Of a stretch of 64,000 nt of DNA, positions 25,547 through 33,519 are shown piece after piece. How positions within the stretch are numbered: position 1 is the stretch's first letter; each line of letters starts with the position of its first letter. Source of the stretch: Agreia bicolorata (GTDB taxonomy: Bacteria; Actinomycetota; Actinomycetes; Actinomycetales; Microbacteriaceae); NCBI RefSeq assembly GCF_000938265.1, contig NZ_JYFC01000003.1:496001-560000 (forward strand), written 5' to 3'. A model generated the notes under the pieces. It saw only the letters and a list, made by a program, of their open reading frames with translations, ran no database searches and had not been told where the DNA came from. The translations under genes were made by a program, and so were the position numbers.

Positions 25547-26035
25547 ATGCGCTGGCTGCGGAAGCACCCCACGATGGCGCTCGCTGCTGCCTGCGTGATT
25601 CTGCTCGTGGGGATCGTCGCCACGGGCCTTGCTCTCTCGTCGTCAGTGAACTCGCTGACCGTCGATGACGTCACGACCGAGGTGACGAGTGGCATGGATG
25701 AGCTGCAGGCGCAGCTGTCGGCTCCCTCGATCGTGTCTGCCGCAGACACGATTCGAACCGAGCCGTGCCCCGACGGTGGAAAGGGAACGCTCGTCGCCGT
25801 TGAGCGGTCGATCGTCGTCGTCGATGGGTTCGATCTGAACGGATGGGTGCGCGAGCTCTCGGCGACCTACAGCGCCAAGGAGGGGTGGAGCGCGACCTTG
25901 GATTCGGCGCTGGGGCCATCGACCCTCACTCTCGCAAATCGCTCGCTGATGCTCTTCACGCTGGACGCCTTCACCGCCGAGCAGCCGCAGAGGCTGGTGA
26001 TGAAGGCGACCTCTCGGTGTTCGACCGTCGACTGA
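25547..26035 (+). CDS. Membrane-anchored hypothetical protein
   Basis: A 162-residue protein with a basic start (MRWLRKHP) and one hydrophobic segment at about 10-31, then an exported domain of about 130 residues with two cysteines (EPCPDGG and SRCSTVD) that could form a disulphide. No catalytic motif is visible. The ATG at 25547 follows the lipoprotein stop by two bases, which implies translational coupling. The partner lipoprotein also carries two cysteines. The two probably act together at the outer face of the membrane, but no family could be named. Gene existence is supported by codon use and by tight spacing. Confidence 0.65.
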   Translation: MRWLRKHPTMALAAACVILLVGIVATGLALSSSVNSLTVDDVTTEVTSGMDELQAQLSAPSIVSAADTIRTEPCPDGGKGTLVAVERSIVVVDGFDLNGWVRELSATYSAKEGWSATLDSALGPSTLTLANRSLMLFTLDAFTAEQPQRLVMKATSRCSTVD

Positions 26036-26111
26036 TCGCTCCGGCTACACCGCACGCCGGTCCGTCTCCGGGAGTGTTGTCGCGGCGAACCGCGTCTTCT
26101 ATGGTGGCTGC

Positions 26112-26366
26112 ATGACCAGCGATCGTGTTCTCGCGCCCGAGCAACCCACTGACGGGTCGAAGCTGAAGGGGCCAGCTTCGTACTTTCCGAGCATCGAACG
26201 CACCTACGGCAAGCCGATTCAGGAGTGGCTCGATCTTGCCGCTGCAGAACTCTCCGCTCACCCTCACATGCAGGTCGTGTCGGTGCTCAAGTCGGAGCAC
26301 GGGCTGGGCCACGGTCACGCCAATGCGATCGTCGCCTATGTGAAGGCGGCCCTGGCCAAGCCGTGA
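26112..26366 (+). CDS. DUF4287 domain protein
   Basis: An 84-residue cytoplasmic protein. After about 20 variable residues, the DUF4287 pattern runs to the end: GPASYFPSIERTYGKPIQEW, LDLAAAELSAHPHMQVVSVL, and KSEHGLGHGHANAIVAYVKA. In other bacteria this domain occurs alone or fused to a DUF5655 domain; its role is not established. The ATG at 26112 is the first start after the intergenic gap. It stands alone between unrelated genes. Confidence 0.8.
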   Translation: MTSDRVLAPEQPTDGSKLKGPASYFPSIERTYGKPIQEWLDLAAAELSAHPHMQVVSVLKSEHGLGHGHANAIVAYVKAALAKP

Positions 26367-26393
26367 CGGTCGTACGTTTCAACGACCCAGCGA

Positions 26394-27410
26394 TCAGCCG
26401 GTGCGCCTCCCCGCACGCCCTTCTCGAACAAGGAACCACACGAGATAGCAGCCGCCGACGACCACGGTGACGACGCCGACAGGGAGCATCACGGGCAGCG
26501 CGTGCTGGGCGATCAGGTCGGAGGCGCTGAGCATAGCGGCGCCGAAAAGTGCTGTCGTCAGGAACGGGATGTGCGGGGTGCCGACGAGGCGCCGTGCGAT
26601 CTGCGGAGCCCCGAGGGCGACGAACGCCACAGGCCCCGCGACGGTTGTTGCAACGCAGACGAGGAGTACTCCCGCCGCGAGCATCGTGATGCGCGTGACC
26701 GAGATGCGCACTCCCGTGACGATGGCGACATCGTCGCCGAGACCGAGCTGGTGCAGTGCGCGCACGTGCAAAGGAATCGCGGCGAGTAGAACGCCGACGA
26801 GAACCGCGGCCGTCGCGACACCTCCGGCGGTTACGCCGGCGAGTGTGCCCGCGCCCCAGGCCGAGGCGAACAGCGCGGTGTCGAGGTCGACCTGCAGCAG
26901 CAACCAGGTGCCGAATGCGGCGGCCATCGACGAGATCGCGACTCCCACGATGATGAAGCGGAAGCCTCCGAATCCGTCGCCGCGCGAGAAAGCGAAGATG
27001 AGGAGTGCCGTGGCGAGACCGCCGACCAGAGCACCGATCGTGCGTGACTCTACAGACGAACCGGCCACGATGAGCGATACGAGCATCCCTACGAACGCGC
27101 CGTTCGATAGCCCCAGCACGTCGGGGCTCGCGAGCGGGTTGTGAGTGACGGTCTGAAAGAGCCCGCCGGCGACACCGAGCGCCAATCCGACCACGATGGC
27201 TGCCGCGATGCGGGGCAGCCTCCACTCGAGAACCACCGTCGTTGTCAGGTCGTTCGCGGTGCCCGAGACCACTTTCATGAGTTCGGCGAAGGGAATGGAA
27301 AAATCTCCCGACATCGCTCCGATCGCGGCGAGAACGGCGAGCAGAACGAGCAGCGCCAGATTCACTGTGGTGGGGCGGATGCGGCTTCGGCCGAGCGGGC
27401 GGCGGATCAC
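26394..27410 (-). CDS. FecCD-type siderophore ABC permease (second subunit)
   Basis: A 338-residue membrane protein of the BtuC/FecCD family with about nine to ten hydrophobic segments. Family blocks are EWRLPRIAAAIVVGLALGVA, GLFQTVTHNPLASPDVLGLS, and near the C-terminus GPVAFVALGAPQIARRLVGT, the loop that contacts the ATPase. Its ATG overlaps the stop of the first permease by 4 bp. Binding protein, first permease and this gene make one operon read from the DtxR box at 29404. No ATPase gene follows; the next gene is on the other strand. The transporter must borrow its energy subunit from elsewhere in the genome. Confidence 0.9.
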   Translation of the reverse strand: MIRRPLGRSRIRPTTVNLALLVLLAVLAAIGAMSGDFSIPFAELMKVVSGTANDLTTTVVLEWRLPRIAAAIVVGLALGVAGGLFQTVTHNPLASPDVLGLSNGAFVGMLVSLIVAGSSVESRTIGALVGGLATALLIFAFSRGDGFGGFRFIIVGVAISSMAAAFGTWLLLQVDLDTALFASAWGAGTLAGVTAGGVATAAVLVGVLLAAIPLHVRALHQLGLGDDVAIVTGVRISVTRITMLAAGVLLVCVATTVAGPVAFVALGAPQIARRLVGTPHIPFLTTALFGAAMLSASDLIAQHALPVMLPVGVVTVVVGGCYLVWFLVREGRAGRRTG

Positions 27411-28405
27411 AGGCCCGTAACCCGCCGGCTACGTCGCACGAGCAGCACGAGAACGGGAGCGCCCACGAAGGCTGTGACGATACCCACCGGCATCTCTGCC
27501 GGCAGGGCGATGAGTCGCCCCCCGATGTCGGAGGCGAGCACAAGAACAGGCGCGGCGACGATCGATCCGGCGATGATGTGGCGTTGATCGACCCCGACGA
27601 TCCACCGCACGACGTGTGGCATCATCAGGCCGACGAACGAGATGGGGCCGGCGACGGCTGTGGCCGTTCCGGCGAGAAGTGTGATCGCGATCACGGCCAG
27701 CAGCCGAGTGCGCGGAACACTCACGCCGTGGGCCGTCGCCACGTCGTCGCCGAGCGCCGTGGCGTTGAGTGCGGGTCCGCTCGCCAATGCGAGGGCGATG
27801 CCCACCACCAGCGGAAGAAGCACGGGGGTGGTCACGTCGAATCCTCGACCGAGCAGGCTGCCGGCCGACCAGCCGAGCATCCGTTCGAACGCGTCGGGAT
27901 TCGTGAGGGTGAGCCCTGTGGTGAGTCCGGAGAGGACGGCTCCGACAGCGAGACCCGCGAAGGTGAGAGTCAGCGGGTCGGCCCGGCGTGGGCCGGCCGA
28001 CCCCAGAAGAAACACCGCCACCGTCAGTATGAAGGCACCGGCGTAGGCGAACCACACATACTGGCCGGGGCTGTTGACGCCCAGGAACACGATGGCGACG
28101 GCCACCGCGGCGGCAGCTCCAGCATTGACGCCGAGGATTCCGGGATCAGCGAGCGGATTGCGCGTGACGGCTTGGATGAGCGCACCCGCGCCGCCGAGTC
28201 CGGCTCCGACCACGAGGGTGGCTGCCGTGCGCGGCACCCTCTGGTCGAAGAGGATGAAGCGCGACTCCTCGGTTCCGCCGCCCGTCAGGGTGTCGAGGAG
28301 CTGAGGCAGAGAGACCGTGTTCGCGCCGATCGCGAGTGAGAGAACGACGAGCAGCGCGATGAGCGCGCAGGCCCCCGCGACGAAGAGAACGAACCGACGG
28401 GTCAC
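27407..28405 (-). CDS. FecCD-type siderophore ABC permease (first subunit)
   Basis: A 332-residue FecCD permease. The start is a GTG at 28405 whose GTGA overlaps the binding-protein stop; reading further upstream would run into the binding-protein gene and gives unlikely sequence. Recognisable blocks are FDQRVPRTAATLVVGAGLGG, GALIQAVTRNPLADPGILGV and AGPISFVGLMMPHVVRWIVG. It pairs with the 3'-adjacent permease to make the membrane channel for ferric siderophore. Regulation should follow the iron box in front of the binding-protein gene. Confidence 0.9.
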   Translation of the reverse strand: MTRRFVLFVAGACALIALLVVLSLAIGANTVSLPQLLDTLTGGGTEESRFILFDQRVPRTAATLVVGAGLGGAGALIQAVTRNPLADPGILGVNAGAAAAVAVAIVFLGVNSPGQYVWFAYAGAFILTVAVFLLGSAGPRRADPLTLTFAGLAVGAVLSGLTTGLTLTNPDAFERMLGWSAGSLLGRGFDVTTPVLLPLVVGIALALASGPALNATALGDDVATAHGVSVPRTRLLAVIAITLLAGTATAVAGPISFVGLMMPHVVRWIVGVDQRHIIAGSIVAAPVLVLASDIGGRLIALPAEMPVGIVTAFVGAPVLVLLVRRSRRVTGL

Positions 28406-29352
28406 CGAGCGTCGCGGAGCATGCTCTCGATGTCGTCGAGCACCTTGAGGCCGCCCATCGGCCCCACTCCTGTGATCCAGTACGACTGGTCGACGAGGTG
28501 CACGTTGGGAAACGACGAGGCGTTGGCGGTGATCGCCTCGGGCATGGTCGACGGGTCGTCGACGTTGGTCGTGGTCACAACCACGAGATTTGCGCTCGCT
28601 TCGAGAACCTTTTCGGGTGACAGGTCGACCGAGATCGAGTTCTGCCAGTCTCTCACTGGCGTAGTGAAGCCGACACACTCGAGGGTGCTGCCCGCGAACG
28701 ACTCCGGTCCGTAGACCGTGAGCAGACCGTCGCGGGGTCGGATGAGCTGCGCGGTCTCGCCTTCTACGGCGAACTCAGCCTTGACCTCGTTGCAACGGGC
28801 GTCGTAGTCGGCGAGCAGGGTGTCGGCGGCGTCGGCAAGGCTGAGAGCCTTGCCCACCAGCTTCACGTTGTCTTTCCACGGGTCTGCCTGAGAGGCGAGA
28901 AACACCGTGGGCGCGACCGACGACAGCTGGTCGTACAGCGCAGAGTGGCGCGACTCGGTTCCGATGATGAGGTCGGGCGCGAGGGCGGCGATCTTCTCCA
29001 CGTTGGGCTCGGTCACGGTGCCGACCGTCTCGATGCCGCTCGCCGCTTTGCCGAGATACGAGGGGATGCCGGCGGCCTCGTTGAGAACAGCGGCGCCGAC
29101 CGGAACGACTCCGAGTGCGACCGAGGCGTCGAGTGCAACCGGCTCGAGCACCACGACGCGCTTCGCTTGGGCCGGCACCTCTGCTTCGCCTCGAGCGTGC
29201 GTGACCGTGATCGTGTCGGCATTCATCGAGTCGGTCGCGGCCGGGGTTGTCGATCCGGCCGAACAGCCAGAGAGAGCCAACGCGGCGAGCACGAGCCCGA
29301 CGAGCAATGCGGGGCGTCGGAGGCGGCGGGAAGCGGGGCTGAGCGGGGGCAT
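28402..29352 (-). CDS. Ferric siderophore-binding lipoprotein (FecB/FepB class)
   Basis: A 316-residue lipoprotein with signal peptide and LSGC lipobox ending near residue 30. The mature protein is a class III (TroA/FepB-like) binding protein: AKRVVVLEPVALDASVALGV at the first lobe, EKIAALAPDLIIGTESRHSA, a long interlobe helix, then ISVDLSPEKVLEASANLVVV in the second lobe. It captures an Fe(III)-siderophore outside the cell and delivers it to the FecCD pair encoded downstream with 4-bp overlaps. A 19-bp DtxR/IdeR-type box lies 52 bp upstream of the ATG, which predicts expression under iron limitation. Confidence 0.9.
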   Translation of the reverse strand: MPPLSPASRRLRRPALLVGLVLAALALSGCSAGSTTPAATDSMNADTITVTHARGEAEVPAQAKRVVVLEPVALDASVALGVVPVGAAVLNEAAGIPSYLGKAASGIETVGTVTEPNVEKIAALAPDLIIGTESRHSALYDQLSSVAPTVFLASQADPWKDNVKLVGKALSLADAADTLLADYDARCNEVKAEFAVEGETAQLIRPRDGLLTVYGPESFAGSTLECVGFTTPVRDWQNSISVDLSPEKVLEASANLVVVTTTNVDDPSTMPEAITANASSFPNVHLVDQSYWITGVGPMGGLKVLDDIESMLRDAR

Positions 29353-29403
29353 TGAGAGTTCTCTCGGTCGGCGTCGGGCTGAAGCGTCGGCGGCGGTTGT
29401 GAC

Positions 29404-29422
29404 TAAGGTTAGGCTACCCTAC
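29404..29422. promoter_or_regulatory. DtxR/IdeR-type iron box
   Basis: TAAGGTTAGGCTACCCTAC matches the DtxR/IdeR consensus TWAGGTWAGSCTWACCTWA at 17 of 19 positions. It lies immediately after the stop of the siderophore-interacting protein gene and 52 bp before the binding-protein ATG, so it should gate the binding-protein/permease operon. Confidence 0.85.
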
Positions 29423-30325
29423 TTAACTCGCCGCCCTGTGCCCTCCGAAATTCCAGTACCCCTGGGAATGAACGAACTCGCGCGGGATTCCAGCGTCGGC
29501 GACCACAGAGCGAAGGTGCGGTATCGCCGAGCTCTCCGCCGCCATCCAGGCGGAGAAAGCCGCACCGGCGGCTCGCGCATGGTGCGCATCCGATGCCGCC
29601 CATGTCGTCGCCGCGGCGGCGAGAGCGTCGCCGGGACGGCGGCCGGCGCGGGCGACGCATCGCACGCTCACTCCGCTCGGAACGCGCTCGATAGGCGGGC
29701 ATGCATCGACGTCGTCTGCCTCGAGCACGATGCTGCCTCGGGTGTCGGCGCCGAGTGATGCGACGATCCCGTTGAGGGCGGGAATCGCCGTCTCGTCACC
29801 GAGCAGGAGAACGACTGCGGGCGGCTCGGCGGGCCGCCATTGGATGCCGTGCAGCCGATCGTTCGCTCGCGCATCCGGGCCGGAGACCAGAACGCGATCG
29901 CCGGCAGAGGCGGTGGTCGCCCAGGTCGAAGCGGGCCCTGTCGGGTGGTGGATGAAGAAGTCGATGTCGAGTTCGCACTCGTGCGGGCGCGCACTGCCCG
30001 TCGTGTAGGTGCGCGCGACGTGACGTTCGGCGGCGGTCATGCCGGCCAGGGCGGCCCGCCACTCGGCGACGGGGAGTCCGTCGACGTTGGCGGAGAAGGG
30101 GCCGTGCCACGGTTGCGTCGTTGTTCGCCCTCCCGCGCGCGGAAAGATCAGCTTGAGGCGTTGATCGAGTCCCCACGGAGCGAAATGCTGAAGCGAGGGC
30201 GATCCGAGCGTGACCCGCACGAAGGTTGGCGTGAGTCTGCGGGTGCGGATGACGCGGGTATCGAACAGGCGATATGCGGGGGTTCCTGGCGCTATCGTCA
30301 CCGGAGGGAGCCTAGCGGGAGTCAT
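29423..30325 (-). CDS. Siderophore-interacting protein (NAD(P)H-dependent ferric-siderophore reductase)
   Basis: A 300-residue flavoprotein of the SIP/ViuB family, which reduces iron from imported ferric siderophores. The N-terminal FAD-binding part has RVTLGSPSLQHFAPWGLDQRL and RTYTTGSARPHECELDID, with FFIHHPTGPASTWA. The NAD(P)H domain starts near PAVVLLLGDETAIPAL, and the family C-terminal end HSQGYWNFGGHR is intact. The ATG at 30325 is preceded by a purine run (GGAGG lies slightly upstream on the opposite strand, so no clear site is claimed). It lies upstream of, and parallel to, the iron-box operon; I see no iron box of its own. It diverges from trpF with only 45 bp between starts. Confidence 0.88.
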   Translation of the reverse strand: MTPARLPPVTIAPGTPAYRLFDTRVIRTRRLTPTFVRVTLGSPSLQHFAPWGLDQRLKLIFPRAGGRTTTQPWHGPFSANVDGLPVAEWRAALAGMTAAERHVARTYTTGSARPHECELDIDFFIHHPTGPASTWATTASAGDRVLVSGPDARANDRLHGIQWRPAEPPAVVLLLGDETAIPALNGIVASLGADTRGSIVLEADDVDACPPIERVPSGVSVRCVARAGRRPGDALAAAATTWAASDAHHARAAGAAFSAWMAAESSAIPHLRSVVADAGIPREFVHSQGYWNFGGHRAAS

Positions 30326-30370
30326 CGGGCGGGCGCGTTCCGGGCTGCTGTGTTCGCTAGGCTCGCTCGC

Positions 30371-31015
30371 ATGCTTTCCTCCTCCTTCCTGGTGAAGATC
30401 TGCGGCCTCCGCACCGAGGCCGCAATCGATGTGGCCGTTGCGGCAGGGGCGGATGCCGTCGGTTTCGTCATCGCCGAAGGCAGCCCTCGGTTCGTCGATG
30501 CAGAGACGGTGCGTCGACTCGTCGAGCACACCGCGGGGCGCGCAACCACCGTGCTGGTGACGAAAGGGCTCAGCCCCGAGGCGGCCGCATCGGCGGCGCA
30601 TGGATGCGGCGTCGACGTGCTGCAAGTGCACGGATTCGACCGGCCGCAGGTCGAGCGCACGGTCACCCTCTTTCCGCGTGTGTGGCGGGCCACCTCGCTG
30701 GGCGACACACAGCTAGAGGCGAATCTCGAGTCCTGGGGTGAAGAGATCCTGCTGATCGATTCGCCCCGTGCCGGATCGGGCGAACGCTGGGATTTGGGCG
30801 CCCTGCACGAGCAGCGGCCGACCGGCCCGTGGCTGCTGGCGGGCGGTCTGGATGCAGAGAATGTGGCACGGGCTGTTGCAGAGGCACGGCCGACTGGAGT
30901 CGACGTGTCGAGCGGCGTCGAGTCCGCCCCTGGAGTCAAGGATCACGCGCTGATCGAGCGCTTCGTGGATAACGCACGGTCGACTTCGCGCGGGTGTGCG
31001 GATAGCTTGGCTTGA
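30371..31015 (+). CDS. trpF: Phosphoribosylanthranilate isomerase (stand-alone)
   Basis: A 214-residue TIM-barrel enzyme that converts N-(5-phosphoribosyl)anthranilate to the ribulosyl form in tryptophan biosynthesis. The catalytic motif KICGLRT (residues 9-15, general base Cys11) and the phosphate-binding end LLAGGLDAENVARAV / GVDVSSGVES are intact, as is the VLQVHG strand. Many actinobacteria lack trpF and use the bifunctional PriA instead, so a free-standing copy far from other trp genes is unusual. It lies between a siderophore reductase and a TetR gene. The ATG at 30371 has no strong ribosome-binding site and gives the family's normal N-terminus. Confidence 0.9.
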   Translation: MLSSSFLVKICGLRTEAAIDVAVAAGADAVGFVIAEGSPRFVDAETVRRLVEHTAGRATTVLVTKGLSPEAAASAAHGCGVDVLQVHGFDRPQVERTVTLFPRVWRATSLGDTQLEANLESWGEEILLIDSPRAGSGERWDLGALHEQRPTGPWLLAGGLDAENVARAVAEARPTGVDVSSGVESAPGVKDHALIERFVDNARSTSRGCADSLA

Positions 31016-31051
31016 TGGTGATAGCACGCGACACAGGCCGCTCGTAGAGGG

Positions 31052-31702
31052 ATGGCACCGAACGCCAATGCCATAGGCCGACCGAGCAAGCCTCTGCTTT
31101 CTCGGGCTCTGATCGCCGACGCCGCCTTGCGGCTCATCGACCGCGAGGGGTCGGAAGCCCTCGCAATGCGGCGTATCGCCCGCGAGCTCGGCGTCGACCC
31201 TTCTTCTCTCTACAATCACATCGACAGCAAGAGCGACCTGATCGAAGAGCTGAGGGGCATCGTCTCTGCGAGTATCGACGCGAGCGCGTTCGCCGAGGAG
31301 CCGTGGAGCGAGGCCGTGATCACCTGGGCTCATTCCTACCGCTCGGCATTCTCGTCGCACCCGAAGCTGATTCCGCTTCTGATGTCGAAGGCATCGACGT
31401 CGCCCGTCATCATGGGCGTGTATGAGGAGTTCGCCCTCGCAGCCGGGCGTGACGGCTGGGCCGATTCCGACATCCTGCCCATTCTCACTGCGCTCGAGTC
31501 GTTTGTGCTCGGGTCGGTACTCGACATGTCCGGCCCGATGGTTCTGTTCGACCCCCGAGGGCAGGAGGACGAATTTCCCGCCTTCTCGCGTGCCTTCCAC
31601 GCCCTCCAGGAGGCGGATCCCGACGATCCGGTTGCCGGGCCTGCATTCGAGTTGGGCCTCCGCGGCCTGGTGCGCGGGCTCACCGAACTCAGGCGCCGTT
31701 AG
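31052..31702 (+). CDS. TetR-family regulator with tetracycline-repressor-like C-terminus
   Basis: A 216-residue regulator. The DNA-binding domain (about 10-60) reads LSRALIADAALRLIDREGSE and MRRIARELGVDPSSLYNHID. The ligand domain resembles the TetR_C class (WSEAVITWAHSYRSAFSSHP). The gene starts 36 bp after trpF and ends 18 bp before an acetyltransferase gene, so the three could be cotranscribed, though no functional link is evident. Its targets are unknown; I saw no obvious palindrome in the short upstream gap. Confidence 0.87.
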   Translation: MAPNANAIGRPSKPLLSRALIADAALRLIDREGSEALAMRRIARELGVDPSSLYNHIDSKSDLIEELRGIVSASIDASAFAEEPWSEAVITWAHSYRSAFSSHPKLIPLLMSKASTSPVIMGVYEEFALAAGRDGWADSDILPILTALESFVLGSVLDMSGPMVLFDPRGQEDEFPAFSRAFHALQEADPDDPVAGPAFELGLRGLVRGLTELRRR

Positions 31703-31720
31703 CGTTGTTATTGTCGGACC

Positions 31721-32284
31721 GTGGATAGCGGAGAACAGGCAGAGTCGAACGGCATCACCTTCGCGAGTGGTTCCGAGATGTCTCGCGCGATGGCCTCGGA
31801 GGTCGCGCGCGCATGGCAGTTGCTTCCGCGCATCAACGCGGTGGCGCCGGGAGATTTCGCCGCGATGCGCGAGGTCCTCGCCGAACTCATCGGTGAGGAG
31901 CTCGACCCCACGGTGCGGGTGCTGCCACCCTTCTATCCAGACGGTGGACGCAATCTGCGGTTCGGTCGAAACGTCTTTGTGAACCACGGATGCACGGCGG
32001 TGGTCGTCGGGGGAATCGACATCGGTGACGACGTGATGATCGGCCCTAATGTGCAGCTGATCAGTGGAGGGCACTCTCTCGACCCCGCCACTCGCCGCTC
32101 GGTGTGCACCTGCGCTCCGATCCGGATCGGGCGGGGCGTCTGGATCGGGGCGGGTGCGACGATCCTGCAAGGAGTGACCGTGGGAGATGACGCCGTTGTT
32201 GCGGCGGGCGCGGTGGTCACAAAGGATGTCGCGCCGCGCACTCTGGTCGGCGGCGTGCCGGCGCGGCAGATGCGCGCTCTATAG
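31721..32284 (+). CDS. Sugar O-acetyltransferase, left-handed beta-helix (maltose acetyltransferase-like)
   Basis: A 187-residue hexapeptide-repeat acetyl-CoA transferase. The N-terminal helical part is followed by PPFYPDGGRNLRFGRNVFVN, the catalytic-histidine region ISGGHSLDPATR, and regular hexapeptides IRIGRGVWIGAGATILQGVT and VGDDAVVAAGAVVTKDV, ending VGGVPARQ. The family acetylates maltose, galactoside or nodulation-factor sugars; the substrate here is unknown. The GTG at 31721 gives the usual length; an ATG at 31778 would remove 19 residues. Trimeric and cytoplasmic by family precedent. Confidence 0.85.
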   Translation: MDSGEQAESNGITFASGSEMSRAMASEVARAWQLLPRINAVAPGDFAAMREVLAELIGEELDPTVRVLPPFYPDGGRNLRFGRNVFVNHGCTAVVVGGIDIGDDVMIGPNVQLISGGHSLDPATRRSVCTCAPIRIGRGVWIGAGATILQGVTVGDDAVVAAGAVVTKDVAPRTLVGGVPARQMRAL

Positions 32285-32355
32285 GGGGCGAACGCCGTGC
32301 TGCGCTCGTTGAGTAGGCCGTCCACGGTGGTACGAATACTCGCTAAATTGGCACG

Positions 32356-33006
32356 ATGACACTGGCCCAAGCTGTTCTCTCGTTCGCATTCGTGGTGGGC
32401 TTGCTCACGATTCTTCCGGGACTGGACACGGCGCTGGTGATTCGCGGCACTGTGACGAAGTCACGCCGATATGGAGGCGCTGCAATTCTGGGCATTCAGG
32501 TCGGAACGCTGCTCTGGGGAGCAGCTGCTGCCACCGGTGCCGCCGCCCTGCTCGCAGCCAGTCAGGTGGCCTATGCAGTGCTCAGCTATGCCGGCGCTGG
32601 GTACCTCATCGTTATGGGCGTATCCATCATCGCGAAGACACTCCGACGTGACCGGGACACGACGTCGGAACCGGCTTCGCCCAGCCGACCGGCAGGCGTG
32701 GCTGAGGCTCGCAGCGGGTTCCTGCTCGGGCTGCTCACCAACCTGACGAACCCCAAGGTCGGTGTCTTCTACATGGCGACGATCCCCCAGTTCGTGCCAG
32801 CGGGCTACTCTCCCCTCTGGGTCGGACTTCTGCTTGCCGGCGTGCACTGCCTCATCGGCACGACCTGGCTGGGGCTGATCGTTGTCGGAGCGAATCGCCT
32901 TGCGCCGAAACTCCGTTCCGTCAGTGTCATCAAGTGGATCGACCGGGTTACCGGAGGCTCACTGATCTTTCTCGGTGGAAAACTGGCATTCGGCCAGCAC
33001 TCATGA
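32356..33006 (+). CDS. LysE/RhtB-family amino-acid exporter
   Basis: A 216-residue membrane protein with six hydrophobic segments. The family's first-segment motif with PGLDTALVIRGTVTKSRRYG and the GxxxG-rich GILGIQ-like stretch (AAILGIQVGTLLWG) are present, as is LLTNLTNPKVGVFYMATIPQ in the middle. RhtB-type proteins export amino acids such as homoserine, threonine or lysine; the substrate cannot be assigned. The stop overlaps the start of the GAF gene by ATGA, so they are cotranslated. Upstream, 32300-32340 contains another CTCGTTGAGTAGG-type intergenic repeat fragment. Confidence 0.88.
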   Translation: MTLAQAVLSFAFVVGLLTILPGLDTALVIRGTVTKSRRYGGAAILGIQVGTLLWGAAAATGAAALLAASQVAYAVLSYAGAGYLIVMGVSIIAKTLRRDRDTTSEPASPSRPAGVAEARSGFLLGLLTNLTNPKVGVFYMATIPQFVPAGYSPLWVGLLLAGVHCLIGTTWLGLIVVGANRLAPKLRSVSVIKWIDRVTGGSLIFLGGKLAFGQHS

Positions 33007-33458
33007 GCGACGCGCAGGAGGCCTTTAACGATCTAGCAGCGGTCGCCCGTCGATCCCCGGGCGCCAAACTCGTCACTATCTCGACCATCGATGTCGATGA
33101 AGACCAGATGATCCGGGTGTACTCGACTGATCCAGAGAACTATCCGGTCGGAGGTCGGGATGAGCCGCTTCGAGAGGGAGACGACGACCCGTGGTACGAC
33201 CGAGTCGTGGTGCAGCAACGGCCATGGGTGAGTTTTGATGTGGATCATCTTCGTGAGAATTTCGCAGACCACGAGCTCATCGAGTCGCTCGGGTGCGGCG
33301 CAATCATCAACGTGCCGGTCGTTCACGAGGGTGCCGTAATCGGCTCGATCAACCTGCTCGATGCGGATGGACGTTACGATCACTCGTCCGTAGACGCCGC
33401 AGTCCTGCTCGCTGCGCGAATCGTTCCGGTTCTGGCTTCGCTCGATCAGGATCACTAG
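33003..33458 (+). CDS. Single GAF-domain protein
   Basis: A 151-residue cytoplasmic protein consisting of one GAF fold and nothing else. Its end shows the typical core: GCGAIINVPVVHEGAVIGSI followed by NLLDADGRYDHSSVDAAVLL. Single-domain GAF proteins bind small ligands or act as methionine-sulphoxide reductases (fRMsr), but only one cysteine (Cys in LGCGAI) is visible, so the reductase role is doubtful. The ATG at 33003 overlaps the LysE stop. Coupling to an amino-acid exporter suggests ligand sensing, which is speculation. Confidence 0.75.
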   Translation: MSDAQEAFNDLAAVARRSPGAKLVTISTIDVDEDQMIRVYSTDPENYPVGGRDEPLREGDDDPWYDRVVVQQRPWVSFDVDHLRENFADHELIESLGCGAIINVPVVHEGAVIGSINLLDADGRYDHSSVDAAVLLAARIVPVLASLDQDH

Positions 33459-33485
33459 AAGAGAAGCTCCGACCGGCGCCGAACT

Positions 33486-33501
33486 GCTTCAAGTTCGTAG
33501 C
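33486..33501. promoter_or_regulatory. MarR box upstream of the MarR gene
   Basis: GCTTCAAGTTCGTAGC resembles the 16-bp palindromes at 34231 and 34268 with GCTT...(A/T)AGC ends. It lies 18 bp upstream of the MarR ATG and predicts autoregulation. Confidence 0.6.
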
Positions 33502-33519
33502 AATGGTTAGACTGGCGCT

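Noticed and set aside
30326-30370. Possible second iron box between the siderophore reductase and trpF
   Set aside because: Only a partial GCTAGGCTCGC similarity to the DtxR consensus; too weak beside the 17/19 site at 29404.
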